A stretch of 64,000 bases of DNA from positions 61,525 through 125,524 of the forward strand of contig NZ_JAFMYU010000022.1 of NCBI RefSeq assembly GCF_017353255.1, written 5' to 3'. The stretch is from Fibrella aquatilis. GTDB lineage: Bacteria > Bacteroidota > Bacteroidia > Cytophagales > Spirosomataceae. Position 1 is the stretch's first letter. Every line of letters starts with the position of its first letter. Made by a program: the position numbers and the translations under genes. The notes under the pieces are model-generated. The model was not told the origin of the DNA and searched no databases. It saw nothing but the letters and a program-made list of their open reading frames with translations. Shown here in pieces: positions 23,993 to 32,417 of the stretch.

Positions 23993-25183
23993 TTACAATT
24001 CATCCAGAGGGCTTTTGAAGGTGCTGATTTTGTCGGCGGTGACGTGGGTGTAGCGCATGGTGGTCAGGATGCTCTCGTGGCCCAGTAGCTGCTGGATATT
24101 TCTGATGTCCATGCCCGATTCCAGCAAATGCGTGGCGAATGAATGCCGCAGGGAATGAATACCGCCGCGTTTGGTCAGTTTTGCATAGCGCGTAACATCG
24201 CTGTAGACGAGTTGAATGGTCCGGGTAGCGAGGGGTTCACCAGTCTCTACGTTTTCAAACAAATAGGTTTGCGGGGTATGAACCACCACATATGCATCAA
24301 GAACGGCTTCTAGTTTGTCGGTGAGCATGACCACGCGGTCTTTTTGCCCTTTGCCGCCCCGTACTATAATCAGCCGCCGGACGCGGTCAATGTCGGTAAG
24401 GCGGAGGTGGGCCACTTCACTCAGGCGCAGGCCGGTGGCGTAGACGAGCTTGAACAGCGTCCGGTATTTCAGGCTGGTGGTAGCGGCGAAAATAGCCTTT
24501 ACTTCGACCACGCTGTAGACGGTGGGGAGCTTGGTGGGCAGGCGTGGATACTGAATGTCGTAATACGTTTTATCGCGGCCAAGTACTTTCTCCTGATAGA
24601 ATTTCCAGCCGTTGATGTGGACATTGATGGTGGACGGGCTGAGGCGTTTTTTCTGGATCAGGAAGAGCAGGTATGTCTGAAAAGCGGCCTTATCGAGCGT
24701 ATCGAGGGGTTTTGGCTCGGCATACCGGATCAGCGCGATCAGGGCCTGCCGATAGTTTTTAAGCGTTTTACGGCTGTAGTTCAGCCGTACCAGCGTCTCG
24801 CAAAGGGCCACAATAACGGGGTGGCTGTTGAACGCGCTGTCGGGCGGGGCCGGTCCGGCGTTCCGGTAGCGGAACGGCCTGGGTTTGGGCGGCGGCACAT
24901 GGGCGGGCGGCCAGGGCGGATTGGTAGCCTGTTCCAGTTGGATGGGGGTGGCGTCGGGTTTGTAAAGCCGCACCACGGCCTCGTCAAACCGGCAGTAGTC
25001 TTTGCCGAATAGCCGCCCGATCTGCATGATGCTCTCGCGGGTATTGGGCACGGTCCAGCAGCGGCGGCTGTAGCTCCAGCGGCGGCCAGGTACGTTGCCA
25101 ATGAGGTCGTTACCAACGGGGTCGGTCGGGAAAGTAACAGTGAGCAGGGCGGGGTCGCGGTGGTCCAGGGAAATGGTGAGCAT
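23993..25183 (-). CDS. Xer-type tyrosine recombinase with HARP-like N-terminal region
   Basis: This 396-residue site-specific recombinase has the full catalytic set: R253 (ATGLRLSE), K278 (GGKGQKDR), H343 and R346 (HSLRHSFATHLL), H369 (LLGHES), and the nucleophile Y378 (MRYTHV). A SAM-like core-binding domain spans about residues 120-205. The first 75 residues, with PGRRWSYSRRCWTVPNT, recall the HARP-like region found in some Bacteroidota integrases. Only about 65 residues separate K278 from H343, so the extra block that marks integron integrases (IntI) is absent. It sits at the head of the attC-like array on the same strand as the cassette genes. Its substrate sites are unknown. Confidence 0.9.
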   Translation of the reverse strand: MLTISLDHRDPALLTVTFPTDPVGNDLIGNVPGRRWSYSRRCWTVPNTRESIMQIGRLFGKDYCRFDEAVVRLYKPDATPIQLEQATNPPWPPAHVPPPKPRPFRYRNAGPAPPDSAFNSHPVIVALCETLVRLNYSRKTLKNYRQALIALIRYAEPKPLDTLDKAAFQTYLLFLIQKKRLSPSTINVHINGWKFYQEKVLGRDKTYYDIQYPRLPTKLPTVYSVVEVKAIFAATTSLKYRTLFKLVYATGLRLSEVAHLRLTDIDRVRRLIIVRGGKGQKDRVVMLTDKLEAVLDAYVVVHTPQTYLFENVETGEPLATRTIQLVYSDVTRYAKLTKRGGIHSLRHSFATHLLESGMDIRNIQQLLGHESILTTMRYTHVTADKISTFKSPLDEL

Positions 25184-25192
25184 GTATTATAA

Positions 25193-25270
25193 AAGCAAGA
25201 AGTGAGAGGCAAGAAACAAGAAAATGGAATAGCCCACTACGTCTTATTTCTTGCCTCTCATTTCTTGCTT
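25193..25270. repeat. long palindrome
   Basis: Arms 25193-25216 and 25247-25270 (24 nt) pair with one mismatch. The words are AAGCAAGAA and GAGGCAAGAAA, similar in style to the palindrome at 7204-7304. It lies between the recombinase start and the stop of the aldehyde dehydrogenase gene. Confidence 0.85.
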
Positions 25271-25279
25271 CTTACTCAC

Positions 25280-26803
25280 TTACAACTCAAACGTGATGCC
25301 CTGCGCCAGGGGCATGGTGGTGCCGTAGTTGAGGGTGTTGGTCTGGCGGCGCATGTAGGCTTTCCAGGCGTCGGAACCCGACTCGCGGCCACCACCGGTT
25401 TCTTTTTCGCCGCCAAACGCCCCACCAATTTCAGCTCCCGACGTGCCGATGTTCACGTTGGCAATGCCACAGTCGGACCCGGCCACGCACAAAAACTGCT
25501 CGGCTTCGCGGAGGTTGAGCGTGAAAATCGCCGATGACAACCCCTGAGGTACGCCGTTTTGCAGGGCAATGGCCTCGTCAATCGTTCTGTACGACATGAC
25601 GTAGAGGATAGGAGCGAAGGTTTCGCGCTGCACCACGGGCCACTCGTTACGCGCTTCGGCCACGCAGGGTTTTACGTAACAGCCTGACTCATAACCAGTT
25701 CCGTCCAGCACACCCGGCTCGACAATGAAGGTACCACCTGCCGCCCGGATCTCGGTTATGGCTTTCTGGTAGTTGGTCACCGCCTCTTTATCAATCAGCG
25801 GGCCGACGTGGATACCCATTTCCAGCGGGTCGCCGATGTGGAGCTGGGCGTAGGCGCGGGCCAGGCGGGTGCGTAGTTCGGGCAGGATGCTCTCGTGCAC
25901 AATCAGTCGGCGGGTGGTGGTGCAGCGTTGCCCGGCGGTGCCCACCGCGCCGAAGACAATGGCCGGAATGGCAATGTCGAGGTCGGCGTGGGGCGAGACG
26001 ATGATGGCGTTGTTGCCGCCCAGTTCGAGCAGGCTGCGGCCCATGCGTTCGGCCACGGCTACGCCCACGGCCTTGCCCATACGGGTGCTGCCCGTGGCCG
26101 ACACCAGCGCCACGCGGGGGTCACGCGCCAGCCATTCGCCCGCGTCGCGCCCGCCCGTTACGAGGCACGAGACGCCTTCGGGCACGTCGTTGTTGCGCAG
26201 CACGTCCTGGATAATCTGCTGACAGGCGAGGGCCGTCAGCGGTGTTTTTTCGGAGGGCTTCCAGATGCATACGTCGCCGCAGACGAAGGCGAGCATGGCG
26301 TTCCACGACCAAACGGCCACGGGGAAATTGAACGCCGATATGATGCCAACCACACCCAGCGGGTGGTACTGCTCATACATGCGGTGGGCGGGGCGCTCAG
26401 AGTGCATGGTGAGGCCGTAGAGCTGCCGCGACTGACCCACGGCGAAGTCGCAGATGTCGATGATCTCCTGCACTTCGCCGAGGCCTTCTTGCAGCGATTT
26501 GCCCATTTCGTAGCTCACCAGGCGGCCCAGGTCGTTTTTATATAGCCGAAACTGGTCGCCCATCTGCCGGACGATGTCGCCGCGTTTGGGGGCGGGCACA
26601 AGCCGCCACTGCAAAAATGCCGCCTGCGCGGTCTCGACCACGCGGTCATAATCGGCGCGGGTGCTGGCATAGACGCGAGCAATAAACTTGCCATCGACAG
26701 GCGAATACGAGTCGATGGTCTTATCAGACGAATGCCAGAACTGCTGCCCGGTGCTGGTGCCGGGCTTAGAGCTTTGCTGAGGAACGGGGAGGATGTTTTC
26801 CAT
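25280..26803 (-). CDS. aldehyde dehydrogenase, ALDH7 type (aminoadipate semialdehyde / piperideine-6-carboxylate)
   Basis: This 507-residue cytoplasmic NAD-dependent dehydrogenase is of the ALDH7/AmaB type, which oxidises alpha-aminoadipate semialdehyde in lysine breakdown. I start it at 26803 (MENILPVPQQSS) because the longer frame reads into the palindrome. Family features are FNFPVAVWSWN, KPSEKTPLTA, the glutamate in LLELGGNNAIIV, and the catalytic C294 in GTAGQRCTTT. GGNN rather than GGKS is characteristic of the ALDH7 branch. It shares the strand with nspC, but a long palindrome separates them. Confidence 0.88.
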   Translation of the reverse strand: MENILPVPQQSSKPGTSTGQQFWHSSDKTIDSYSPVDGKFIARVYASTRADYDRVVETAQAAFLQWRLVPAPKRGDIVRQMGDQFRLYKNDLGRLVSYEMGKSLQEGLGEVQEIIDICDFAVGQSRQLYGLTMHSERPAHRMYEQYHPLGVVGIISAFNFPVAVWSWNAMLAFVCGDVCIWKPSEKTPLTALACQQIIQDVLRNNDVPEGVSCLVTGGRDAGEWLARDPRVALVSATGSTRMGKAVGVAVAERMGRSLLELGGNNAIIVSPHADLDIAIPAIVFGAVGTAGQRCTTTRRLIVHESILPELRTRLARAYAQLHIGDPLEMGIHVGPLIDKEAVTNYQKAITEIRAAGGTFIVEPGVLDGTGYESGCYVKPCVAEARNEWPVVQRETFAPILYVMSYRTIDEAIALQNGVPQGLSSAIFTLNLREAEQFLCVAGSDCGIANVNIGTSGAEIGGAFGGEKETGGGRESGSDAWKAYMRRQTNTLNYGTTMPLAQGITFEL

Positions 26804-26811
26804 GAATTTGG

Positions 26812-26926
26812 GGGAGGAGGGGGAGGAGAGGGACCAAGGGGAAGGAAGGGATTGCCTTCTCACAGGTAATTACACTGGCGAAGCAATCCCTTCCTTCCCC
26901 TTAGTCCCTCTCCTCCCCCTCCTCCC
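26812..26926. repeat. long palindrome, purine-rich arms
   Basis: Arms 26812-26855 and 26883-26926 (44 nt) pair with one mismatch. The left arm is almost pure G and A (GGAGG and GGAAGG words). It lies between nspC and the aldehyde dehydrogenase gene. Its words closely match the element inside nspC at 27699-27798. Confidence 0.9.
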
Positions 26927-26928
26927 TC

Positions 26929-28167
26929 TTATGATAATCGATCTTTAAAACTGTCATAACCATATTCCCGCACCAGTTCGAACGATCCGTCTTCTTTGTG
27001 GATGCCGATGGCGGGGAGGCCGACGCCGTTGAAGGTGGTGGTTTTCACCATGGTGTAGTGGATCATGTCTTCAAACACGATGCGGTCGCCCACCTTCAGC
27101 GGTTCGTCGAAGGAATAGTCGCCCATGAAATCGCCGGCGAGGCAGGTCATGCCGCCGAGGCGGTAGGTGGGTTTGCCCGCTACAGGTTCCTGGTAGGCAT
27201 CGCGGATGATGGGCTTATAGGGCATCTCCAGTGTGTCGGGCATGTGGGCGGCAAACGACGTATCGAGCACGGCCACGTCAATGCCCTGACTATCAAATAC
27301 ATCGAGCACCGTGCTGACTAGCACGCCCGTCTGCCACGCAATGGCCGAACCGGGTTCCATGATGATGTCTACGTTGTATTTTTCGCGGAATGCTTTCAAC
27401 AGGCCAATCAAGTGGTTGGTATCATAACCTTCGCGGGTCATGAGGTGGCCGCCGCCCATGTTCACCCATTTGGCCTGGTGTAGCAGATCGCCGAAGCGTT
27501 CTTCGAGGGCCTCCAGAGTACGCTCCAGCGTATACGAATCGTTTTCGCAGAGGGTATGGAAATGCAGTCCCTCCAGCCCTTCCGGCAACGTGTCGGGCAA
27601 TTTGTCCCGCGTCACCCCCAGCCGCGACCCCGGCACGCAGGGGTTGTACATGTCCGTGGCCACCTCCGAATACTGCGGATTTACGCGGATACCGAAAGAA
27701 GGGGAGGAAGGAGAAGGGGGAAGAAAGGGAGGAGGGGGAAGAAGAGGTTTGTTTGAAACCCTTTCCTCCCTCTCTTCCCCCTTCTCCTTCCTCCCCTTAA
27801 ACCTCTCCCACTGACTCCACGAGTTGAACGTGACGTGGCTGCTGCGGGCCAGGATTTCGTCGAACTCATCGTCGCGGTAGGCGGGGACGTAGGCGTGGGC
27901 GGGTACGTTCATGTACTCGTTCACGAGCTTGATTTCGTTGAGGCTGCTGGCCGTGGCACCGCTCAGGTATTCGCGCACAAGCGGGAAGGCGCTGAACATG
28001 GAAAAGCCTTTCAGGGCCAGAATAATGGTTACCTCCGCTTCGCGCTGAACGGCGTCAATCAGTTCCAGATTGCGGCGTAGTTTGGCCTCGTCGAGCACAA
28101 AGCAGGGCGAGGGCACGGCATAGATATCAAACGAGCGCGTTTGAGGCGCGGTCTGTGGCGTTGTCAT
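26929..28167 (-). CDS. nspC: carboxynorspermidine decarboxylase with in-frame insertion
   Basis: This PLP-dependent, alanine-racemase-fold decarboxylase makes (nor)spermidine from carboxy(nor)spermidine. I start it at the ATG at 28167 (MTTPQTAPQT), giving 412 residues; a longer reading would start inside the palindrome. The PLP lysine is K53 in ILALKGFSMF, followed by GATASSLNEI, LHFHTLCEND, WVNMGGGHL and MEPGSA blocks typical of NspC. Between SQWERF and FGIRVNPQ lies an unusual stretch of about 34 residues (about 124-157), basic and acidic first and then proline-serine rich. It is encoded by a long palindrome (27699-27798), so the product may be altered there. Carboxyspermidine dehydrogenase is not in the window. 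Confidence 0.9.
   Translation of the reverse strand: MTTPQTAPQTRSFDIYAVPSPCFVLDEAKLRRNLELIDAVQREAEVTIILALKGFSMFSAFPLVREYLSGATASSLNEIKLVNEYMNVPAHAYVPAYRDDEFDEILARSSHVTFNSWSQWERFKGRKEKGEEREERVSNKPLLPPPPFLPPSPSSPSFGIRVNPQYSEVATDMYNPCVPGSRLGVTRDKLPDTLPEGLEGLHFHTLCENDSYTLERTLEALEERFGDLLHQAKWVNMGGGHLMTREGYDTNHLIGLLKAFREKYNVDIIMEPGSAIAWQTGVLVSTVLDVFDSQGIDVAVLDTSFAAHMPDTLEMPYKPIIRDAYQEPVAGKPTYRLGGMTCLAGDFMGDYSFDEPLKVGDRIVFEDMIHYTMVKTTTFNGVGLPAIGIHKEDGSFELVREYGYDSFKDRLS
27699..27798. repeat. long palindrome inside nspC
   Basis: Arms 27699-27733 and 27764-27798 (35 nt) pair with one mismatch. The plus-strand left arm is purine only. It keeps the nspC frame open and encodes the KEKGEEREER and PPPPFLPPSPSSPS stretch. 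The words (GGGGAGGAAGGAG, GGGGGAAG) are those of the intergenic element at 26812-26926. Confidence 0.9.
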
Positions 28168-28276
28168 GGGGCAAAGATAAGGAGTAGCAGTGGGCAGTGG
28201 CTTGCGCGTAAGAACTACTCTTGCGTAGCCCTGCCTTCTGCCACTGCCCACTGCTACTCCTTATCTTTGCCCCATG
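28165..28276. promoter_or_regulatory. mirror-image promoter palindrome between nspC and the AraC gene
   Basis: Arms 28165-28201 and 28240-28276 are perfect 37-nt inverted copies. Each arm carries a TATCTTTG box (28172-28179 on minus, 28262-28269 on plus) matching the Bacteroidota TAnnTTTG -7 element, then four C residues, then the ATG of its gene. The two divergent genes thus have identical 5' ends. The box-to-ATG distance is so short that leaderless or near-leaderless transcripts are expected. Confidence 0.7.
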
Positions 28277-29404
28277 ACCATAGCGCCACTGGATTTGATT
28301 TTGCTGCTGGGTTCGTTGCAGGGGTCTATCCTGGCTACGCTGCTGTGGTTCAGTCCCAAAGGCCGTGGGTTGTCGAACCGGTTGCTGGCGGCGTTGATTG
28401 GGCTGATGGCGCTCATGAGCCTGGCCGTGGGTATGCCCATTAGGCAGCACTGGATGAATTTCGCGCTGGAAATGCTGCCCTTCATCATGGCCATGCCAAT
28501 AGGACCACTAATTTATTTTTATACGAAGTCTGTACTTGACCCAACGTTTCAGTTAGGCCTGGCTGAACGACGGCAGTTTTACCCGGTGGTGCTCGACTGG
28601 GGTAGTCGGCTGATTGGCTGGGTCTTCGTGGGCGGGGTGTTGCTGGGCTTCTTCCGGCAGGAGCAGGGACCAGCCTTTGGGGCCATCATGGACGAGTACA
28701 ACACCTACATCGATATTCCTCGCTGGATCTCTGTAATGACTTATCTGCTGATTACCAGGCGGTTTCTGAGTGAATTCCAGCCAGTAGCGGCTGATAATCA
28801 GCAGTCAGCTTGGCGGTGGCTGCGTCAGTTCGTGAACGTCTTTCTAGTTTTTCAGGCTATCTGGCTGGTGCATCTGGTGCCCTACATTGTACCCAGCCTG
28901 CGGGGACCGTTGCTCGATACCTTCGGCTGGTATCCAATCTATATACCCATCACGTTTCTCATTTACTGGCTGGGTCTGAAAGGTTATTTCTACGCTCGCA
29001 CTAACCGCGACGACCTGCCCCGCCGGAAGCCCGCCACCACTTATGTACCTGACGAGATCGTTGGGAAAACCATTGCTGCGCTGACCTACGCCATGCAAAC
29101 CGACGCGCTGTATCTCGACCCCGAACTGACTGTAGAGAAGGTGGGGCGGCACGTGCAGCTACCACCAAAGACGATTTCGTTTGTGCTGAATCAGCATTGC
29201 CAGAAAAGCTTCAATGCGTTTGTGAACGAGTACCGGATTGAGGCCGTCAAACAACGCCTGACTGACCGAGCCAGCAAACACCTGACGCTGACGGGCATTG
29301 CCTTCGAGTGTGGGTTCAATTCGCAGGCCACTTTCCAGCGGGCATTCCGGCAGGCCACGGGTAGGTCGCCGAAAGAGTACGTGGAGCAACAAACAACATC
29401 CTGA
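28274..29404 (+). CDS. AraC-family regulator with membrane-spanning N-terminus
   Basis: This 376-residue protein has about seven hydrophobic segments over the first 240 residues and a C-terminal AraC helix-turn-helix pair (about residues 285-370: VGRHVQLPPKTISFVLNQHC ... LTGIAFECGFNSQATFQRAFRQATGRSPKEY). Such membrane AraC regulators are frequent in Bacteroidota and may sense an envelope signal. The second helix-turn-helix motif with GFNSQATFQRAF is well conserved. It is divergent from nspC across a perfect palindrome, and the serine hydrolase gene follows 76 bp downstream. Confidence 0.88.
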   Translation: MTIAPLDLILLLGSLQGSILATLLWFSPKGRGLSNRLLAALIGLMALMSLAVGMPIRQHWMNFALEMLPFIMAMPIGPLIYFYTKSVLDPTFQLGLAERRQFYPVVLDWGSRLIGWVFVGGVLLGFFRQEQGPAFGAIMDEYNTYIDIPRWISVMTYLLITRRFLSEFQPVAADNQQSAWRWLRQFVNVFLVFQAIWLVHLVPYIVPSLRGPLLDTFGWYPIYIPITFLIYWLGLKGYFYARTNRDDLPRRKPATTYVPDEIVGKTIAALTYAMQTDALYLDPELTVEKVGRHVQLPPKTISFVLNQHCQKSFNAFVNEYRIEAVKQRLTDRASKHLTLTGIAFECGFNSQATFQRAFRQATGRSPKEYVEQQTTS

Positions 29405-29480
29405 AAAACAACGCTCAAATCCAGATTTGAGTAGCCGGGTACGTTGTTTATGGTCTGTTTTGGCCAAAAAACGACGTGTT

Positions 29481-30863
29481 ATGAAACAGTCATTGTTGGC
29501 AGTGATCTGCCTGCTGAGCCAGCTGCCAGCCTTCCGGGTTCAGGCTCAGCCCGCCAGAACAATTGCCGAAAAAGCGGATGAATACCTGACGGCATCGGCC
29601 AGTCTGCACCGGTTCAACGGGACGGTGCTTATTGCCCAAAAAGGCACGGTACTGCTACAGAAAGGGTACGGCTGGCGGAACCAGTCGACCAAAACGCCGA
29701 ACGATACGGGTAGCATCTATCAGCTTGGCTCCATCACCAAAACGTTTACGGGGGCAGCCATCATGCAGCTACAGGCCGAAGGCAAACTGGCCATCACCGA
29801 CAAGCTGAGCCAATACCTGCCCGATTACCCCAACGGCAACCAGATTTCGCTGAATGACCTGTTCGCCCATACGTCCGGCATTTACGACTACAAAAACTTT
29901 CTCTACACGAAAGACGGCCCGGATAAAGTGGATTTCACGCGCCCTGTTTCCAAAGACAGGATCGTCGCGATGTTCAGTAGCCAACCGACCACGAGCAAAC
30001 CGGGTGGTAAAGAACACTACACCAACTCGGGCTATTTTCTGCTGGGTTTGGTGATCGAGAAAGTAACGGGCAAGCCGTTTGAAGCGGTGATTCGGGAGCA
30101 GTTCATCAATCCGTTGCACCTCACCCAAACCGGCTTCGATTTTGTTAACCTGCACCGTCTGGGAAAAACCACGCCCTACACCCTTCAGGGCGACTCCGTC
30201 CGGGTGCTTGTTACCCCTATCGACTCTACAGCGGGCTACGCGGCGGGAGGTATGTTCAGCACCGTGGGTGATTTGTACCGCTGGACGCAGGCCTTACAAG
30301 CGGAACGAGTACTGAACCCGGCAGACTGGAAACAGACGCTGACACCCATTGGCAAAACTAACTGGGGCTACGGCTGGGGCGTAAACACATTCAAGACAAC
30401 GAACGATCTGGTTTTTCAGAATGGTAACCTGCCCGGCTTCGCTACGTACCTGATGCTGTTTCCAAAGACGGACATGGTAATTATCGCACTGGCCAACACC
30501 GACGATGCCGCCGACCTCACATCGCTCGAGCCGATTGTTAGAGACCTCGTTTTCATCAGTGCCGACATGCCCTACCAAATCCCTAAAAATAGAAAAGCTA
30601 TCACGCTGAATGAGAGTATCTTGCGTCAGTATATCGGAAAATACCAGCTAGACAAGAAACGCATCCTGGCTATTACGTTCGAGAATGAAAAGTTGTTTCT
30701 GCAAGTGACGGGGCAGGGCAAACTGGAGATTTTTCCGGAAACTGAAACCGACTTTTTCCTCAGCGTCGTCGACGCCCAGCTGACCTTCTACAAAAACGAA
30801 TCCGGGCAGGTCACGCACGTAGTGATCCACCAAAACGGCGACACGGTAGCGAAGAGGCAGTAA
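29481..30863 (+). CDS. secreted serine hydrolase, class C beta-lactamase / PBP family
   Basis: This 460-residue periplasmic or surface hydrolase begins with a signal peptide (LLAVICLLSQLPAFRVQAQ) from the ATG at 29481. Family motifs are the SxxK serine S84 with K87 in GSITKTF, the tyrosine Y180 and N182 in HYTNSGY, and GYAAGGMFST. The C-terminal extra domain (about residues 360-460) is beta-rich and common in Bacteroidota members. The substrate cannot be read; these proteins act as esterases, D-aminopeptidases or lactamases. It starts 76 bp after the AraC regulator gene, which might control it. Confidence 0.88.
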   Translation: MKQSLLAVICLLSQLPAFRVQAQPARTIAEKADEYLTASASLHRFNGTVLIAQKGTVLLQKGYGWRNQSTKTPNDTGSIYQLGSITKTFTGAAIMQLQAEGKLAITDKLSQYLPDYPNGNQISLNDLFAHTSGIYDYKNFLYTKDGPDKVDFTRPVSKDRIVAMFSSQPTTSKPGGKEHYTNSGYFLLGLVIEKVTGKPFEAVIREQFINPLHLTQTGFDFVNLHRLGKTTPYTLQGDSVRVLVTPIDSTAGYAAGGMFSTVGDLYRWTQALQAERVLNPADWKQTLTPIGKTNWGYGWGVNTFKTTNDLVFQNGNLPGFATYLMLFPKTDMVIIALANTDDAADLTSLEPIVRDLVFISADMPYQIPKNRKAITLNESILRQYIGKYQLDKKRILAITFENEKLFLQVTGQGKLEIFPETETDFFLSVVDAQLTFYKNESGQVTHVVIHQNGDTVAKRQ

Positions 30864-30912
30864 GTCAGTATGCAGTGCTCTGGCGTCAGCAACACTGCAT
30901 ACTGACTTACTG
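30858..30912. repeat. palindrome between convergent genes
   Basis: Arms 30858-30877 and 30893-30912 (20 nt) are perfect inverted copies with a 15-nt spacer. The left arm includes the stop codon of the serine hydrolase, and the convergent aldehyde dehydrogenase ends at 30928. It could act as a terminator. Confidence 0.85.
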
Positions 30913-30927
30913 TAGAATTGCATACTG

Positions 30928-32358
30928 TCAGAAGTACTTCACCAGCCAGCCCATGAGCTTTTGCACCCGGTTGGTGTAGGGGGGGAAGAGGAATTTCATG
31001 GTGCCGAAGTCGCGGCGGAGCACGCCCCGGCGGTGCGAGAGTTCCTGGAAACCGAAGTAACCGTGGTAGCTGCCGATGCCGCTGTTGTTGACCCCGCCAA
31101 AGGGAAGTTCGGCGTGGGTGAAGTGAATCAGCGCGTCGTTCACCACCGTATTGCCCGACGAGGTGCGGTTCATGACATAGTCAATGTTTTTCTGCTTGCG
31201 GCTGTGCAGGTACAGGGCCAGGGGCTTCTCGCGGCTGTTGATGTGGCGGAGGGCTTCGTCCAGGTTTTTCACGCTCACTACGGGCAGGAGGGGGCCGAAG
31301 ATCTCGTCCTGCATGATCGTCATCTCGTCGGTGACGCCGTCGATCATGGTGGGTTCAACGTAATTGTCGTCGGCGTTGACGCGGCCACCCATGCGCACGG
31401 TGGCTCCTTTGGCTACGGCGTCTTCGATCAGGCCTTTCACACGCTGGAAGTGGCGTGGGTTTACAATCCGGGCGTAGCTCTCAGAGGCGGCGCGGGCGGC
31501 GGCATCGGCCCCGTACATGCGGTCGACGGCGTTTTTGACTTCGTTAATCAGCGGGATCTTCACCGACTCGTGCACCAGCAGGTAATCGGGCGCAATGCAG
31601 GTTTGGCCGTTGTTGAAGAATTTTGCCCACGCCAAAATCTCCGCCGCTTTCACGATGTTGGCCGTCTCATCGACCACAAACGGCGATTTGCCACCCAGTT
31701 CCAGCGTCACGGAAGCCAGGTGTTTGGCGGCGGCGGTCATCACGATCTTGCCCAGAGCGGGGCTGCCCGTAAAGAAAATATGGTTAAACGGCAGGTCGAG
31801 CATGGTCTGCGCCGTGTTGGCATCGCCTTCAAAGAGTACCACCTCGTCGGGCGAAAACAGGTCGGCAATCATCTGTTTCATCACAGCCGACGTGTGGGGT
31901 GTCAGCTCTGAGGGTTTCAGCATACACACGTTGCCCGCTGCAATGGCCGTAGCCAGCGGGCCAATCAGCAAATCAAACGGGTAATTCCAGGGGGCAATAA
32001 TCAGCACTACACCCTTAGGTTCGTATTTGAGGTAGCCGCTAGTGCCCACCATAGACAGGGGCGTGGGGACGCGCTGCGGCCGCATCCAGGTCTTGAGGTG
32101 CTTAATCATGTACCGCAGTTCGCTCATGAGGCCCACCATTTCGCCCAGGTCTACCTCTGCTGATGGCTTCCGAAAATCGGCATACATGGCCTCATAGAGT
32201 TTGTCTTTGTTGGTTTCAATCCACGTCTTGATGCGTTTGATTCGCTCAATACGTTCGGCGGCGGTGGTAAGGGCCATGGCCTGTGCGCCCTGCCGGAGGC
32301 GGTCGAAGGCGATGGTAATCTGGCGTTTCTGGTCTATCTGAGGGTCCTGCGCGATCAT
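30928..32358 (-). CDS. aldehyde dehydrogenase, ALDH3 (fatty aldehyde) type
   Basis: This 476-residue NAD(P)-dependent aldehyde dehydrogenase is of the ALDH3 type, which commonly oxidises medium and long-chain aldehydes. Family marks are IIAPWNYPFDLL at 120-131, KPSELTP, FFTGSPALGK, E220 in LELGGKSP, and the catalytic C254 in NNGQTCIAPDY. The short N-terminus and the hydrophobic C-terminus (NRVQKLMGWLVKYF) also fit ALDH3, where such tails aid membrane association. It is convergent with the serine hydrolase gene. Substrate preference is inferred from the family. Confidence 0.9.
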   Translation of the reverse strand: MIAQDPQIDQKRQITIAFDRLRQGAQAMALTTAAERIERIKRIKTWIETNKDKLYEAMYADFRKPSAEVDLGEMVGLMSELRYMIKHLKTWMRPQRVPTPLSMVGTSGYLKYEPKGVVLIIAPWNYPFDLLIGPLATAIAAGNVCMLKPSELTPHTSAVMKQMIADLFSPDEVVLFEGDANTAQTMLDLPFNHIFFTGSPALGKIVMTAAAKHLASVTLELGGKSPFVVDETANIVKAAEILAWAKFFNNGQTCIAPDYLLVHESVKIPLINEVKNAVDRMYGADAAARAASESYARIVNPRHFQRVKGLIEDAVAKGATVRMGGRVNADDNYVEPTMIDGVTDEMTIMQDEIFGPLLPVVSVKNLDEALRHINSREKPLALYLHSRKQKNIDYVMNRTSSGNTVVNDALIHFTHAELPFGGVNNSGIGSYHGYFGFQELSHRRGVLRRDFGTMKFLFPPYTNRVQKLMGWLVKYF

Positions 32359-32417
32359 AGGGATAAGCTATTTTTTAGGAAAAATACGAAAAAAGAAAGG
32401 GAAGAGTCTCAGATGGC

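Noticed and set aside
23993..25183. Calling the recombinase an integron integrase (IntI)
   Set aside because: The IntI-specific insertion between the beta-hairpin lysine and the HxxR box is missing; only about 65 residues separate K278 and H343. It is Xer-like.
26804..26863. A longer aldehyde dehydrogenase starting at 26863
   Set aside because: The extra residues (serine/proline repeats) come from the palindrome arm and are not part of the family.
27440..27814. Plus-strand frame opposite nspC
   Set aside because: It is opposite the nspC codons, and its low-complexity end is the palindrome.
28168..28251. A longer NspC N-terminus starting at 28251
   Set aside because: The extra 28 residues would be read from the palindrome centre and do not resemble NspC; the ATG at 28167 has its own -7 box.
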